Assembly: GCF_000368965.1 (NCBI RefSeq)
Contig: NZ_KB849780.1
Span: forward strand, 1,860,145-1,924,144
Source: Acinetobacter calcoaceticus DSM 30006 = CIP 81.8
GTDB lineage: Bacteria; Pseudomonadota; Gammaproteobacteria; Pseudomonadales; Moraxellaceae
DNA: 64,000 nt
Direction: 5' to 3'
Both the position numbers and the translations under genes were made by a program. The stretch's first letter is position 1; every line of letters begins with the position of its first letter. The notes under the pieces were generated by a model. The model did no database searches. It worked only from the letters and a program-made list of their open reading frames with translations, and had not been told where the DNA came from. Positions 35,132 through 44,539 of this stretch are shown piece by piece.

Positions 35132-36496
35132 TCAATTCAACCAAGCAGCTTCTGCGGTTACCAGCGCCCGTTTACTAACATCTATATCATCAGATAATCG
35201 TACCTTCCAGTAAGGGCTAAATAACGAGCCATACTCATGATTGATTTGATTTCCAACTACCTCTAGTTCCCAAGGACGCTGAAAATAAACTTCAGCCTGA
35301 GTAATAGCCTGCATATCACCATTTCGAAGCTTGCCACCTTCTAACTCATCATAATTATCAAGTACCGCAAAGTTTGGAGACATTCGTAAGTTAGAGTTTC
35401 TATTAACCGTTTCAAGCTTATTACGAGATTTTTTAACCGAAATAACAAATGGAAAATTCATTTCTTTATTATTTAAGTCTTTCAATTCATAAAACTTAGG
35501 AATCCCCACACCTGTCATTTCTCCGCCATTATCTCGAACATCCCATTGCGGAGTATTTCCTTCAGAATAATCCCGAGCTCGTGGATTGGTCGAGCTTGCC
35601 CCACCATAGCTTCCTGAACTTCTTGCCTGATCTTCACCTAACTGACTTCCGAGCGCACTCCCCCAACCAATTGGGATTTCATCATGCCTTTTTCGTACCT
35701 TCCATCTTTTGATGACTTTGTAATAATGATGAATAGACAAAGTATCAATCCCTTTCCATTCATCAAGTTGCACTAATTCAGTACCACCAGCCTTATGAAT
35801 ACGATATTCGTCCCACCCACCAGGCGCTAAAATCAGTTTAGGTAAAATATGATTTTTACTACGATTGGTAATAAAAGGATCTGCTGAACTCAATACCACA
35901 TCAGCCATACGTTGCCTTTCATTCTCTACATATTGCTTCATAATCTGAGCTGGAAAAGTCGAAGCCGACATCACCAGACGAACATCATATTCAGAGCGAT
36001 CCTTTTGTGTTAATTCAGCAAACTCTCTTGGGGTATTTAATACAGTGGTATTGCTTACAAGATTCAAAGCAGCTTGTGCTGACTCTAATGCTCTAACTTC
36101 AATGCCATAGCCTTCGATATAGGGCCCAATATAATCTGCAAAATAATCTAAGCCAGTGCCAATCTTTGAAAAAACAGCACTGACTGGTGGAAACCAATAT
36201 GTAGCCGTACTAATATTATCAGAGGTTTTGGCAGCATATTTAGCCCAAGAAGCTGTACTAACTCCTTGAGCAATAGCTAGCTGATTAGCAATTTGAGTTC
36301 GATTAATATAAGCATTTATATTTAACAATCTTGCCTGACGAGTTGCTGTTGCATATGCAGCCTGATCAGCAAGCATTTTTGCTTGCTGCCGTTCAGATAA
36401 TAATTGAGCTGTATTAAAAACAAAAGTAACTGTCAACATTAATATTAAAGAGACAATAAGCATCAACATCGTTGATTGCCCTGACTGATGCTTCAT
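35132..36496 (-). CDS. TadG-like pilus assembly protein
   Basis: 454 residues. The N-terminus MKHQSGQSTMLMLIVSLILMLTVTFVFNTAQLLSERQQAKMLADQAAYATATRQARL is the putative Flp assembly TadG/TadE-like pattern: a polar leader, one membrane helix, then a helix rich in Ala and Gln. The long periplasmic part has no recognised domain; no von Willebrand A motif (DxSxS), which many TadG proteins have, is seen. It lies second in the operon after the pilin gene. Confidence 0.72.
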   Translation of the reverse strand: MKHQSGQSTMLMLIVSLILMLTVTFVFNTAQLLSERQQAKMLADQAAYATATRQARLLNINAYINRTQIANQLAIAQGVSTASWAKYAAKTSDNISTATYWFPPVSAVFSKIGTGLDYFADYIGPYIEGYGIEVRALESAQAALNLVSNTTVLNTPREFAELTQKDRSEYDVRLVMSASTFPAQIMKQYVENERQRMADVVLSSADPFITNRSKNHILPKLILAPGGWDEYRIHKAGGTELVQLDEWKGIDTLSIHHYYKVIKRWKVRKRHDEIPIGWGSALGSQLGEDQARSSGSYGGASSTNPRARDYSEGNTPQWDVRDNGGEMTGVGIPKFYELKDLNNKEMNFPFVISVKKSRNKLETVNRNSNLRMSPNFAVLDNYDELEGGKLRNGDMQAITQAEVYFQRPWELEVVGNQINHEYGSLFSPYWKVRLSDDIDVSKRALVTAEAAWLN

Positions 36497-36554
36497 ATCA
36501 TCGCCTTATTTAATTAAATTAAGCCTGACTATTATAAATTTCTGCATACTTATT

Positions 36555-36836
36555 TTATCGAGAACCTTGCTCATAAGTACCTAAACGTTTATCAATAATA
36601 CCTTCTCTTGTTGCTGCATTAGCATTAGTTGTTGCATTTGTTCTGCCTTGTGCAGTATTTTGCCCTCCTAATGCTGCTGCTGCAACTGCAACTTGAGAGC
36701 GTGCTGTATTACCATAAAAACGAAATACCCCAATTGCAGCAACTGCAATTAAAGCCACAATAATAATATATTCCGTCATACCTTGACCGCGAACTTTATT
36801 CATTTTTACATTAAATTTTAAATCTGTTTTTTTCAT
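36555..36836 (-). CDS. flp: Flp-type major pilin (prepilin)
   Basis: 93 residues. The basic leader ends at Gly17, then QGMTEY places Glu at +5 and Tyr at +6, as in Flp prepilins, followed by the hydrophobic helix IIIVALIAVAAIGVFRFYG. The C-terminal half is small, polar and Ala/Asn/Thr-rich. It heads the Tad operon, next to the divergent promoter region, the usual place of the major pilin. Flp pilins are often shorter (50-80 residues mature). The inverted repeat at 36870-36894 lies just upstream. Confidence 0.78.
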   Translation of the reverse strand: MKKTDLKFNVKMNKVRGQGMTEYIIIVALIAVAAIGVFRFYGNTARSQVAVAAAALGGQNTAQGRTNATTNANAATREGIIDKRLGTYEQGSR

Positions 36837-36869
36837 TAAAATACCCTACTAAAAAATTAAAATGTTTTG

Positions 36870-36894
36870 AATGTACAGTTTATTTTTGTACATT
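36870..36894. promoter_or_regulatory. Inverted repeat in the divergent flp/tadE-rhs promoter
   Basis: AATGTACA (36870-36877) and TGTACATT (36887-36894) are exact complements nine bases apart, and each contains the palindrome TGTACA. They sit in the 122-base gap between two divergent operons. They may be an operator controlling pilus and Rhs genes together; the regulator is unknown. Confidence 0.5.
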
Positions 36895-36958
36895 TTCGTG
36901 TATTATCATGCAAATTCAATTAAGAAACAAATATTATTTTATTTTTATAGGTATTCTT

Positions 36959-38029
36959 GTGAAAAAAAGAAAGAAATATCAGAATGGTGTTTCTCTAACT
37001 GAGTTTATAATTATAGCTCCACTTATCTTATTTATTAGCTTAATTGGTATTCAATATGGCCTTATTTATATTGCTCGTTTAAATGTTACATATGCAGCAT
37101 ATGAAGCTGCTCGTGCTGGTGCAATTTATAATGCTGACCCAGCACGAATCCAAAATTCTTTTTTTAAAGGATTAGTACCTTATTTCTCTACACCTGGAAT
37201 ATATTTACCTGGTAATACTCATATAAATAGTCCTATAAAAAAAATTAACCCCAATTTAGTTGAAGTTGGTTTACAAGGATATGCCTTAAAAGAAATTATT
37301 AAAAAAACTGAATCTGCTTTTATTGGAATGCATATGGTTAATCCATCTAAAGCTTCATTTGATGATTGGAATGATCCACTTTTAGCGAAGGCTTATCAGA
37401 TTAAAACAGGTCAAATCGTACGCATTATTCCAAATGATAATTTAGATACAAAATCTAAGACCATAAAAGATAAATCAAAGCAAAATATACAAGATGCCAA
37501 TGTATTAAAACTTCGATTTACCTATGGGTATGAACCACGAATTCCCATGATGAAGAATATTTTTAGTGCATTAACTTCATTTTTTACGAGCAATCGTGAT
37601 GCTGTAAATTTGAGAATGTTAGCTGCTGGCAGAATACCTATTGTGGTGGATATTTCTGCTCAGATGCTAAGTCCTGCTATTGAGGGGGGGCTTCCAACGA
37701 ATACTGTGAATCGGAATGGTTATTTAGTCGGTGAAGACTTAATTGATCGCCTTCAAGAAAATCAAGCAATGCAATGGCAAGTTGGTCATAAAGAAAAAGA
37801 TCTTTTAGAAGATATTCAAGATTCGGCAGAAAAATCTGCAATTTCAAGTTTTGAAAAAGATGCAACGAACTTTCAGGGTATTACAAATATCGGTTCTGAA
37901 TTGGCAGGCGGTCTCATTGGTAACAACTCCCCTACAGGTAGTACAAGTTCATCTACCAATAGCATTATTGGTGATACGAACAATTTAATTAGTTGCAGCT
38001 CGGGTGCAACGAGAACAAATTTTTATTAA
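36959..38029 (+). CDS. TadE-like protein heading the Rhs operon
   Basis: 356 residues from GTG 36959, giving a normal short basic leader (KKRKKYQNG); ATG 36908 would add 17 hydrophobic residues. The prepilin site is G/VSLTEF with Glu at +5, then IIIAPLILFISLIGIQYGLIY and the TadE pattern RLNVTYAAYEAARAGAIYN. The periplasmic part of about 300 residues is longer than ordinary TadE (150-200) and has an unrecognised C-terminus rich in Ser, Thr and Asn. It lies 25 bases before the rhs gene on the same strand, divergent from the main Tad operon. Confidence 0.7.
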   Translation: MKKRKKYQNGVSLTEFIIIAPLILFISLIGIQYGLIYIARLNVTYAAYEAARAGAIYNADPARIQNSFFKGLVPYFSTPGIYLPGNTHINSPIKKINPNLVEVGLQGYALKEIIKKTESAFIGMHMVNPSKASFDDWNDPLLAKAYQIKTGQIVRIIPNDNLDTKSKTIKDKSKQNIQDANVLKLRFTYGYEPRIPMMKNIFSALTSFFTSNRDAVNLRMLAAGRIPIVVDISAQMLSPAIEGGLPTNTVNRNGYLVGEDLIDRLQENQAMQWQVGHKEKDLLEDIQDSAEKSAISSFEKDATNFQGITNIGSELAGGLIGNNSPTGSTSSSTNSIIGDTNNLISCSSGATRTNFY

Positions 38030-38054
38030 TAATGTCTTTAAAAGAATTTAGTAT

Positions 38055-41000
38055 ATGAAAAACCTAATTTTTACTATCGGTTCAGTCAGTTTAGGCTTAG
38101 CGACTAGTTTAAATTCATTACCTACTAGAGCTAGTGTAGTTGACTTGAGTCAATGTAGTGCAAACTCTTCATTCGCAATAGTTACCCAAAGTGAAGGGCC
38201 AACTTATGCTTGTGGCGGTCTTGACACTGGAGTTGGTAATCCAATCAATGTCCTTAATGGTAATAAATTTGAGGCCATTAATGACTTTAAAGAGCTTCCA
38301 GCATTTCAAGGACTTTCGTTCTCAAGATTTTATAATAGTCAAAGCCATGCAGATACAACACTAGGCTATGGCTGGTATAGCTCTTTTGATATTAAACTCT
38401 ATGAACAACCAGATATCATTCAAATTCGACTGGAATCAGGTCAGCGAATTAACTTTAAAAAGAATAAAATTCATCTAGGTAATAACCAGTTTGTAATTCG
38501 AGCAATTCCCCTTAACCCTAATGATGGCTGGATTGAAAAAAAAATCAATGGTTCAGGATGGATCTGGCATAAAACTCAATCTAGGCAAGATTATTTATTT
38601 CAATATTTAGGTGGACAAGATACTCATCTTGCTCATATCACCAGAATTTCAGCTCAAGCTAATATAGATAAAAGTAATCCTGCTCTCAACTTCACCTTTA
38701 TCTATGATCAAAAACAACGTTTACTTTCCGTTAAAAACGGCAATGGTGAACAACTATCTTTCCAATATTCAACCACTCGTTTTGGTTTACCTCAAATTAC
38801 CTTAACAACACCAATCGGAAAATATTATTATTTCCTTGATCGTAATCACAATTTAGCTCAAGTTCTCTATCCTGATGGCCGTCGTTTTAAATATGTCTAT
38901 GATCCCCGCTTCCAAGGTGGAGATATACATAACCTCACATCTAAAGGGCAATTTGATGCTCAAGAAAAAAAATTCAAACTTATTTCTGAATGGCATTATG
39001 ACAATCAAGATCGAGCTATCTTAAGCCAGCATGCCAATGGTGTGGAAAAGGTTTCAATACAGTATGATGCCAGAACACACCAGAATATGCCTGCAAACTA
39101 TACTGTAAACAAACCCAGCTTTAAAAATATTGTCACCAATAGTCTAGGCCAGACAACGAACTATACTTATCAGATTGATGGTACTCAGTTTCACTTACTT
39201 GAAAGCTTTGGCGCTGGTTGCGCCAGTTGTGGTGAAGTTAATAAACGATATCGCTTTAATGCTCAAGGACTGGTTAGTTACGCTGCCGATCTCAATTTAA
39301 CGAGTAAAGCCATTCGGGCGATTGACCTGAAATATAATGATCTGGGAGAAATCATTGCGAAAACTGTATCGGGTGTCGGTTTAACATCTCAGACCACAAC
39401 CTATGAATATGAATCTTATTCTATTCAACAAGGGGCTCATTCAACATTATCTACCCCTCTGCTTACTCAACTGGATAAGCAAGATTTCCGTCGTTTAAAA
39501 GCTGAGTTACGCTCGAGTGTTGTGTCGGGAAAGCAATATCGAAAAAGCTATACTTATAACCAAAACAATCAATTAATAGCAATTCAAGAAATAGGCTTCT
39601 CCCCACTTGGTGATACTTTACTCAGAGAAACCCGTTATGGCTATGATGCTCAAGGAAGACTCAGTTGGGAAGATGGTCCTATTCCAAATGGACCATCCAA
39701 TTCACCGAAAGACAGTGATATCATTATTTATACTTATGGAAAAAATAATCAGTTAGAGTCATGGAATACATCTTTCAACCACTCTAAAACACAAGCTCAA
39801 TATGATCACTTAGGTCGAGTCACCCAATATACAAAAACCTCCCAAGAAATTGATTTAAAACCGAAGGTTGAAATTTTTAAATTTCAGTATGATTCAAATG
39901 GTCGACATACAGAAGTTACATTAAATAATGGTGAGCAATCGATTCAAGGTATCCGATATCATTATGATGATTTGAATCGCTTACAATCAATCACTGATAT
40001 AAATGACCAATTAATCAAGTCTTATCATTATGATGATGCGAATAGAGTATTTGCCACTCTAGATTCAAAAAAAGGGTTAAAACGTTATCAACTTGATAAT
40101 GAAAATAAAATATTGTTTGAGCAAAAACTTACAGAGAAAACTTTCATTGAAACCGGCTATCAATACGATGAACAAGGTCGCCTCACTACAATTGCTGATA
40201 GTAAGCAAGGTATTTTGAGCCATATTGATTACTTTCCAGATGGTGTAAGTGGTCGAATGCTTAACCAACATGGAGATGCCTTGTGGCAGCGTTACACTGG
40301 GGATGGCCAAATACAAACTGAATGGGATGTTCCAGCATTAGGTAATGGCTTAATTGCTCCAAGTAAAACAGAATATACCTATAAGCTAGGAAACAAAATT
40401 CTTACTCAAAATGATGGTACTAAAACAATTTATCAATACGATGACTTTAACCATTTAGTCTCATTAGACTCGAGCATACAAGGTAAAACGATTTATCGCT
40501 ATGATCCAGCGAATCGAGTAAAACAGACATTATTACCAACAGGTGCAATATTATCATTTCAATATGATGATTATGACCGCTTAAGAGCACGGCGTTTAAC
40601 TCAACCAGCTAAGAATGGATTAGAACCTGTTAACCAAACGACTTATTTTGATTACCTTGGTACACGCTTGGTCAAAGTTAGAGATCCATTACAAACAATC
40701 GAATATCACTATAATGATCAAGGTCGGTTAGATCGTCGTTCTATATCCTATAAGGAACTCAAGTCTCCTTTAGTCACACATTACCATTATGATAAAAAAG
40801 ACACCCCTCTAGGAATGACTTTACCAGATGGCACTCTATTAACCACAAGTAAAGCTAAGATGTCCTACCGTACTCCACAACAATGGACTAAACAGACTTT
40901 ACTTGAAAAACAAGATTTTAATGATACGACATCTGATCAAAAGCAACTGACCTATATTTTAGGTAACCAACTTCGTTTAGGTTTCGAGTACTCTGCTACA

Positions 41001-43658
41001 GGTATTTGGCGAGGCTTACATTATGCTAGAGGTTCTCAAAAACAAAGTTTGAATCTAATCCAATCAGCATATGCAGATGAGGCTCCAACATTATTACTTA
41101 GCCAACATTGGAATTTTAACGACCGACATCAAATTTCCCAAGTCAGTAATCATGGTCTATTACGAGATCAACAAGAATATTTATATGATAGCAAGCAGCA
41201 TGTAATCGCTCGCTCTAATGCAAAACTTGAACCGCAAGAAATTTATTTTTATGATGCACTTGGTAATCGCTTAATAGGACAAAATCAACAAGCAAAACAA
41301 AGTGTCCAAGGTTATCACTATCAATCTGGTCGTTTAGCTAGTATACAAAAGAATACCCAGCAATTTACTGTTCAATATAATACCGCAGGCGAACCTCTAC
41401 AATATCCTACTACTCAAGGACAATTTCGCTTTAGTTATATCAATGGACAAATTGCAAAAGTATGGCGTGGGCAACAATTGGTTGCGGGCTATCAATATAA
41501 TGATGCAGGCCAACGCATTAAAAAAACTATTTATGTCGATCAACAACAAAAGCCTTTAAAACATCCTCGAATTAGTTACTACTTCTATAATGGGACACAA
41601 CTTGCTGGTGAATTAAATGCAAAAGGTCATATTACCCGACAATATATTTATACAGGTGATCGTTTATTAGCCATTATGGACTATGCAGGACATGGTCATA
41701 CACCAAATCCCTTACTATTAACATTATGGCAACGTTTTGCAGCCCTATTTACCGATCAGGAACCAGATGCAAAATGGCATTATGTTGTTAATGACTATAT
41801 GGGAAGACCACGAATAGTCACAGATCAACAGCAACGCATTGTATGGCAAGATCAAGGCAAAGAATTATTTGGTGAATCCAATATTATAAGTCAAGGCTAT
41901 CAGTTAAATATTCGTTATGCTGGGCAATATGCCGATACGGAAACTAAACTTTACTACAATGGCTACCGTTATTATGACCCTGCTACAGGTCGCTATACCA
42001 CCCCCGATCCATTAGGACTGACAGGTGGTGAAAATTTATATAGCTATGTCAATCAACAACCAAATCAGTATTTTGACCCTCAAGGTTTATTATTATTTGC
42101 TTTCGATGGTACAGGAAATTGGGATTTAAACGGTCATCCAAGTAATGTTGAAAAATTTATGGATGCCTACGCTTCTAAAGGACAAATGGATGTAACCCAA
42201 ACGCTTTGGAAAAATCAGGTGAAGCAGTTCTCAAGTAATGCTGGATCAGGACTAACACCTAACCATGATAATGTTTTTTACATTACTGGTGCTGGAACTG
42301 AAGATCAATATACTAATATTGGTTCCAATTCAAAGCTATTCAATGCATTAGACAATGCCACAGGGAATTCTTTACCTAATCGTGTTGATCAAATGCTGAT
42401 CTATTTTTCGCAATATGTACAAAAGCTAATAGAAAATCAGAAAAAAGCTGGAGCTAATACAACTGAACAAATCATTGATATTGATACTGTTGGCTTTAGC
42501 CGTGGTGCAGCCAGTGCTCGAATGTTCGCAAGCAAATTAGAATATCTCCTCACACAAAGTTATTCACCAAATCAACGAGATGCTGTACTTGACCCATCTT
42601 ATGAGTCTATTACAGCCACCAAAACTGATTGGGGACGGCTCAACCTAGATTGTTTAAAGTCGAAATACAATATCAGTATAAATTTCCGATTTATGGGGGT
42701 TTGGGATAGTGTTCCTGCATTTGGCTTAGACCCTTCTGATGATATGACTCAGTATGTTAAGTCTAACAATATGACTGTTGCAGTATCCGAGCGTTTTAAA
42801 TCTGTTGCTCATGCTGTAGCTATGAATGAACATCGTGAAGGTTTTATGGCACGATCAATTTATAGCAGTTCTGCTGATGCTCAAAAGAAAGATGGAAAAC
42901 AATATCAGTCGACCTTAAAGCAACAAATAAATACTCGTGTTGAACGTGGCTTTATGGGTGCCCATTCAGACATAGGTGGTGGTTATAGTGATGGTGACAT
43001 TAGTGATGTTGCTTTAATGTGGATGATTGACCAAGCTAAAAATGCAGGCATTGTTTTTAATGACAAACTCATTACTAAACGTGAATACAACGTTGTAAGT
43101 GATCCAATTATTCACGACAGTACAGGAAATAATTTAGCTGGAGATGGTCGAGGTACACTAATGGGGCCATATTTTGTTCCAGGAAGACAATTTGCTTGGG
43201 CGAATTCAGATAATACTCACATTAATCAGCATTTGACTGGTATGGACCAAACAACACTTGCCAAATATCTAGCAGGATATGCTCAACCTACTGAGCAAGC
43301 AAGTACCAGTTCACAAACCAACCACTTAAAACTGAATTGGGAACAAACTTTGCAATTTCAAAATGCTCAATATGGACCAACCAATCCTGGAAAATTTCAA
43401 CAACTTTTACAAATTGAACAAGAATTTACTCGAGATTCTGATTGTAAACCTAAGGAAATTATTGGTGGATGTAAAGCTTTAGATGAATATCAAAAACTAA
43501 AATCGAATGACAAAACTGGTAGTGCAACTATTGTTTACTCAACAGATCCTACACGTAATGAAATTATTCAAACACAAAAATACCTAGATTGGATTAAAGC
43601 GAACTACGGTACTACATTGAGTTTTCAATTAAACACAATTAAAGGAGCCAATAAATGA
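38055..43658 (+). CDS. Sec-exported Rhs protein with C-terminal DUF2235 phospholipase domain
   Basis: 1867 residues. A signal peptide (about residues 1-26, ending LPTRA) is followed by a DUF6531-type segment (GNPINVLNGNKFEAINDF), many YD repeats (YDDLNRLQS, YDEQGRLTTI, YDPANRVKQT) and the Rhs core end PDPLGL (about residue 1317) with DPQGL at about 1341, the usual self-cleavage border. The last 520 residues form a DUF2235 (Tle1-type) alpha/beta hydrolase: FDGTGN, VGFSRGAAS with Ser1482 as probable nucleophile, GVWDSVPAFG, and GAHSDIGGGYSDG. Such domains are phospholipase toxins. Rhs effectors are normally carried by PAAR and type VI secretion; here there is no PAAR domain and a Sec signal instead. 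Confidence 0.88.
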   Translation: MKNLIFTIGSVSLGLATSLNSLPTRASVVDLSQCSANSSFAIVTQSEGPTYACGGLDTGVGNPINVLNGNKFEAINDFKELPAFQGLSFSRFYNSQSHADTTLGYGWYSSFDIKLYEQPDIIQIRLESGQRINFKKNKIHLGNNQFVIRAIPLNPNDGWIEKKINGSGWIWHKTQSRQDYLFQYLGGQDTHLAHITRISAQANIDKSNPALNFTFIYDQKQRLLSVKNGNGEQLSFQYSTTRFGLPQITLTTPIGKYYYFLDRNHNLAQVLYPDGRRFKYVYDPRFQGGDIHNLTSKGQFDAQEKKFKLISEWHYDNQDRAILSQHANGVEKVSIQYDARTHQNMPANYTVNKPSFKNIVTNSLGQTTNYTYQIDGTQFHLLESFGAGCASCGEVNKRYRFNAQGLVSYAADLNLTSKAIRAIDLKYNDLGEIIAKTVSGVGLTSQTTTYEYESYSIQQGAHSTLSTPLLTQLDKQDFRRLKAELRSSVVSGKQYRKSYTYNQNNQLIAIQEIGFSPLGDTLLRETRYGYDAQGRLSWEDGPIPNGPSNSPKDSDIIIYTYGKNNQLESWNTSFNHSKTQAQYDHLGRVTQYTKTSQEIDLKPKVEIFKFQYDSNGRHTEVTLNNGEQSIQGIRYHYDDLNRLQSITDINDQLIKSYHYDDANRVFATLDSKKGLKRYQLDNENKILFEQKLTEKTFIETGYQYDEQGRLTTIADSKQGILSHIDYFPDGVSGRMLNQHGDALWQRYTGDGQIQTEWDVPALGNGLIAPSKTEYTYKLGNKILTQNDGTKTIYQYDDFNHLVSLDSSIQGKTIYRYDPANRVKQTLLPTGAILSFQYDDYDRLRARRLTQPAKNGLEPVNQTTYFDYLGTRLVKVRDPLQTIEYHYNDQGRLDRRSISYKELKSPLVTHYHYDKKDTPLGMTLPDGTLLTTSKAKMSYRTPQQWTKQTLLEKQDFNDTTSDQKQLTYILGNQLRLGFEYSATGIWRGLHYARGSQKQSLNLIQSAYADEAPTLLLSQHWNFNDRHQISQVSNHGLLRDQQEYLYDSKQHVIARSNAKLEPQEIYFYDALGNRLIGQNQQAKQSVQGYHYQSGRLASIQKNTQQFTVQYNTAGEPLQYPTTQGQFRFSYINGQIAKVWRGQQLVAGYQYNDAGQRIKKTIYVDQQQKPLKHPRISYYFYNGTQLAGELNAKGHITRQYIYTGDRLLAIMDYAGHGHTPNPLLLTLWQRFAALFTDQEPDAKWHYVVNDYMGRPRIVTDQQQRIVWQDQGKELFGESNIISQGYQLNIRYAGQYADTETKLYYNGYRYYDPATGRYTTPDPLGLTGGENLYSYVNQQPNQYFDPQGLLLFAFDGTGNWDLNGHPSNVEKFMDAYASKGQMDVTQTLWKNQVKQFSSNAGSGLTPNHDNVFYITGAGTEDQYTNIGSNSKLFNALDNATGNSLPNRVDQMLIYFSQYVQKLIENQKKAGANTTEQIIDIDTVGFSRGAASARMFASKLEYLLTQSYSPNQRDAVLDPSYESITATKTDWGRLNLDCLKSKYNISINFRFMGVWDSVPAFGLDPSDDMTQYVKSNNMTVAVSERFKSVAHAVAMNEHREGFMARSIYSSSADAQKKDGKQYQSTLKQQINTRVERGFMGAHSDIGGGYSDGDISDVALMWMIDQAKNAGIVFNDKLITKREYNVVSDPIIHDSTGNNLAGDGRGTLMGPYFVPGRQFAWANSDNTHINQHLTGMDQTTLAKYLAGYAQPTEQASTSSQTNHLKLNWEQTLQFQNAQYGPTNPGKFQQLLQIEQEFTRDSDCKPKEIIGGCKALDEYQKLKSNDKTGSATIVYSTDPTRNEIIQTQKYLDWIKANYGTTLSFQLNTIKGANK

Positions 43659-44287
43659 AAAACATATATATATTAACTTGTAGCGCACTTTTACTAATGG
43701 GCTGCCAAACTACTTCGTCAATGAAAAATAGTATTACCTTTGTTGTTGGCCCATCGCAACATGGTCTTAGCTTTGTTTTTAAAAACAATTGGCCCTTATG
43801 TGGGAATTTCTATGATCATAATGGAAATATGCCTGTAAAAAGACAAGCCAAATATTTAACTCACGATAATACCTGTAAAATAGAACCCGAAGGTTATGTT
43901 CCTGAAAAAATTATTATTGAATATGCCCCTTGGCTGACTTATGAAGAACAAGTAAAAGCTGGTATGGGCAATAGCCGTACTGCATTTAATCTTGACAATA
44001 TACCTTTAGGAAAACAACCTCCTTTAGAAACTCTTTTAGCTTATGACAAACAAAATGAAAAAAAAATACAATTAGCAATTGATAAGCTTCCAACTTCATC
44101 TTGGAAACAAATAGTCCTTTACCCTCCACAAGAAGTGGCAAAATATAAAAATCAGCTCCCAGACGGTAAAGGCGATCCAAAGCGAGGGAAGGAAATTCAC
44201 TACACTATTTCACTTAACCCAGATGGTACCTACATCATTACAACCAAGCTGTACTGGAAAGTTCCTTATCAAAAATACTGGAACTAA
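43655..44287 (+). CDS. DUF2931-type lipoprotein, probable immunity protein for the Rhs lipase
   Basis: 210 residues with a lipoprotein signal ending in LMGC (Cys17). The body has NSITFVVGPSQHGLSFVF and a C-terminal YTISLNPDGTYIITTKLYWKVP that resemble DUF2931 proteins, which often accompany DUF2235 effectors. The gene overlaps the rhs stop by ATGA, so translation is coupled. A membrane-anchored periplasmic immunity protein is the expected partner of a periplasmic phospholipase toxin. The family call is from memory of its pattern and moderately sure; the immunity role is inferred. Confidence 0.7.
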   Translation: MKNIYILTCSALLLMGCQTTSSMKNSITFVVGPSQHGLSFVFKNNWPLCGNFYDHNGNMPVKRQAKYLTHDNTCKIEPEGYVPEKIIIEYAPWLTYEEQVKAGMGNSRTAFNLDNIPLGKQPPLETLLAYDKQNEKKIQLAIDKLPTSSWKQIVLYPPQEVAKYKNQLPDGKGDPKRGKEIHYTISLNPDGTYIITTKLYWKVPYQKYWN

Positions 44288-44305
44288 TTAGTTCTAGTAA
44301 TATAT

Positions 44306-44489
44306 GGCAATTCAGGTATGGGGGTCGTATCATGGTGAAGAAGGTTTCCGTGAACTTTCTCATGCAAAAACGATATTTACACGCCATCGGTTTTTCCCGA
44401 CTCAGCTTTTCCACCCTCCTTATGGAACATTCCTTCAAAAATTAGCGATTCGCTTTTTCTTGAAAAAAGGCGATCCAAATATTAAATAA
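44306..44489 (+). pseudogene. Remnant of the calB 3' end
   Basis: Repeats the last 61 codons of calB, including HGEEGFRELSHAKT and FHPPYGTFLQKLAIRFFLKKG, up to the TAA. One extra G near its start (five Gs instead of four) shifts the frame, and nothing upstream is calB. It has no ribosome site and is not a working gene. Together with its terminator it forms the right boundary repeat of the island. Confidence 0.85.
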
Positions 44490-44498
44490 GGATTATAA

Positions 44499-44523
44499 AA
44501 AAAGCCTCGTCATGAGGCTTTTT
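44499..44523 (+). terminator. Second copy of the calB terminator
   Basis: GCCTC and GAGGC pair around GTCAT with flanking A and T runs. It would also end the rhs-immunity transcript. Confidence 0.82.
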
Positions 44524-44539
44524 ATTTGATTCTAATTAA

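Larger units (their letters stand above)
44306..44526 (+). repeat. Right direct repeat of the island
   Basis: Partner of 26213-26433, same length and orientation, about 95% identical by hand alignment. The similarity starts sharply at GGCAA(C/T)TCAGG and ends after the terminator. Confidence 0.85.

Noticed and set aside
38055..43658. Rhs gene as an ordinary type VI secretion effector
   Set aside because: No PAAR domain, no VgrG, no Eag-type chaperone gene nearby, and a Sec signal peptide is present; type VI delivery is not excluded but not supported.
44304..44489. The 61-codon frame at the right repeat as a real small gene
   Set aside because: Its sequence is the calB C-terminus out of context, with a frameshift and no ribosome site.
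26213..44526. Island as an insertion-sequence composite transposon
   Set aside because: The boundary repeats are calB gene ends, not insertion sequences, and no transposase is seen.
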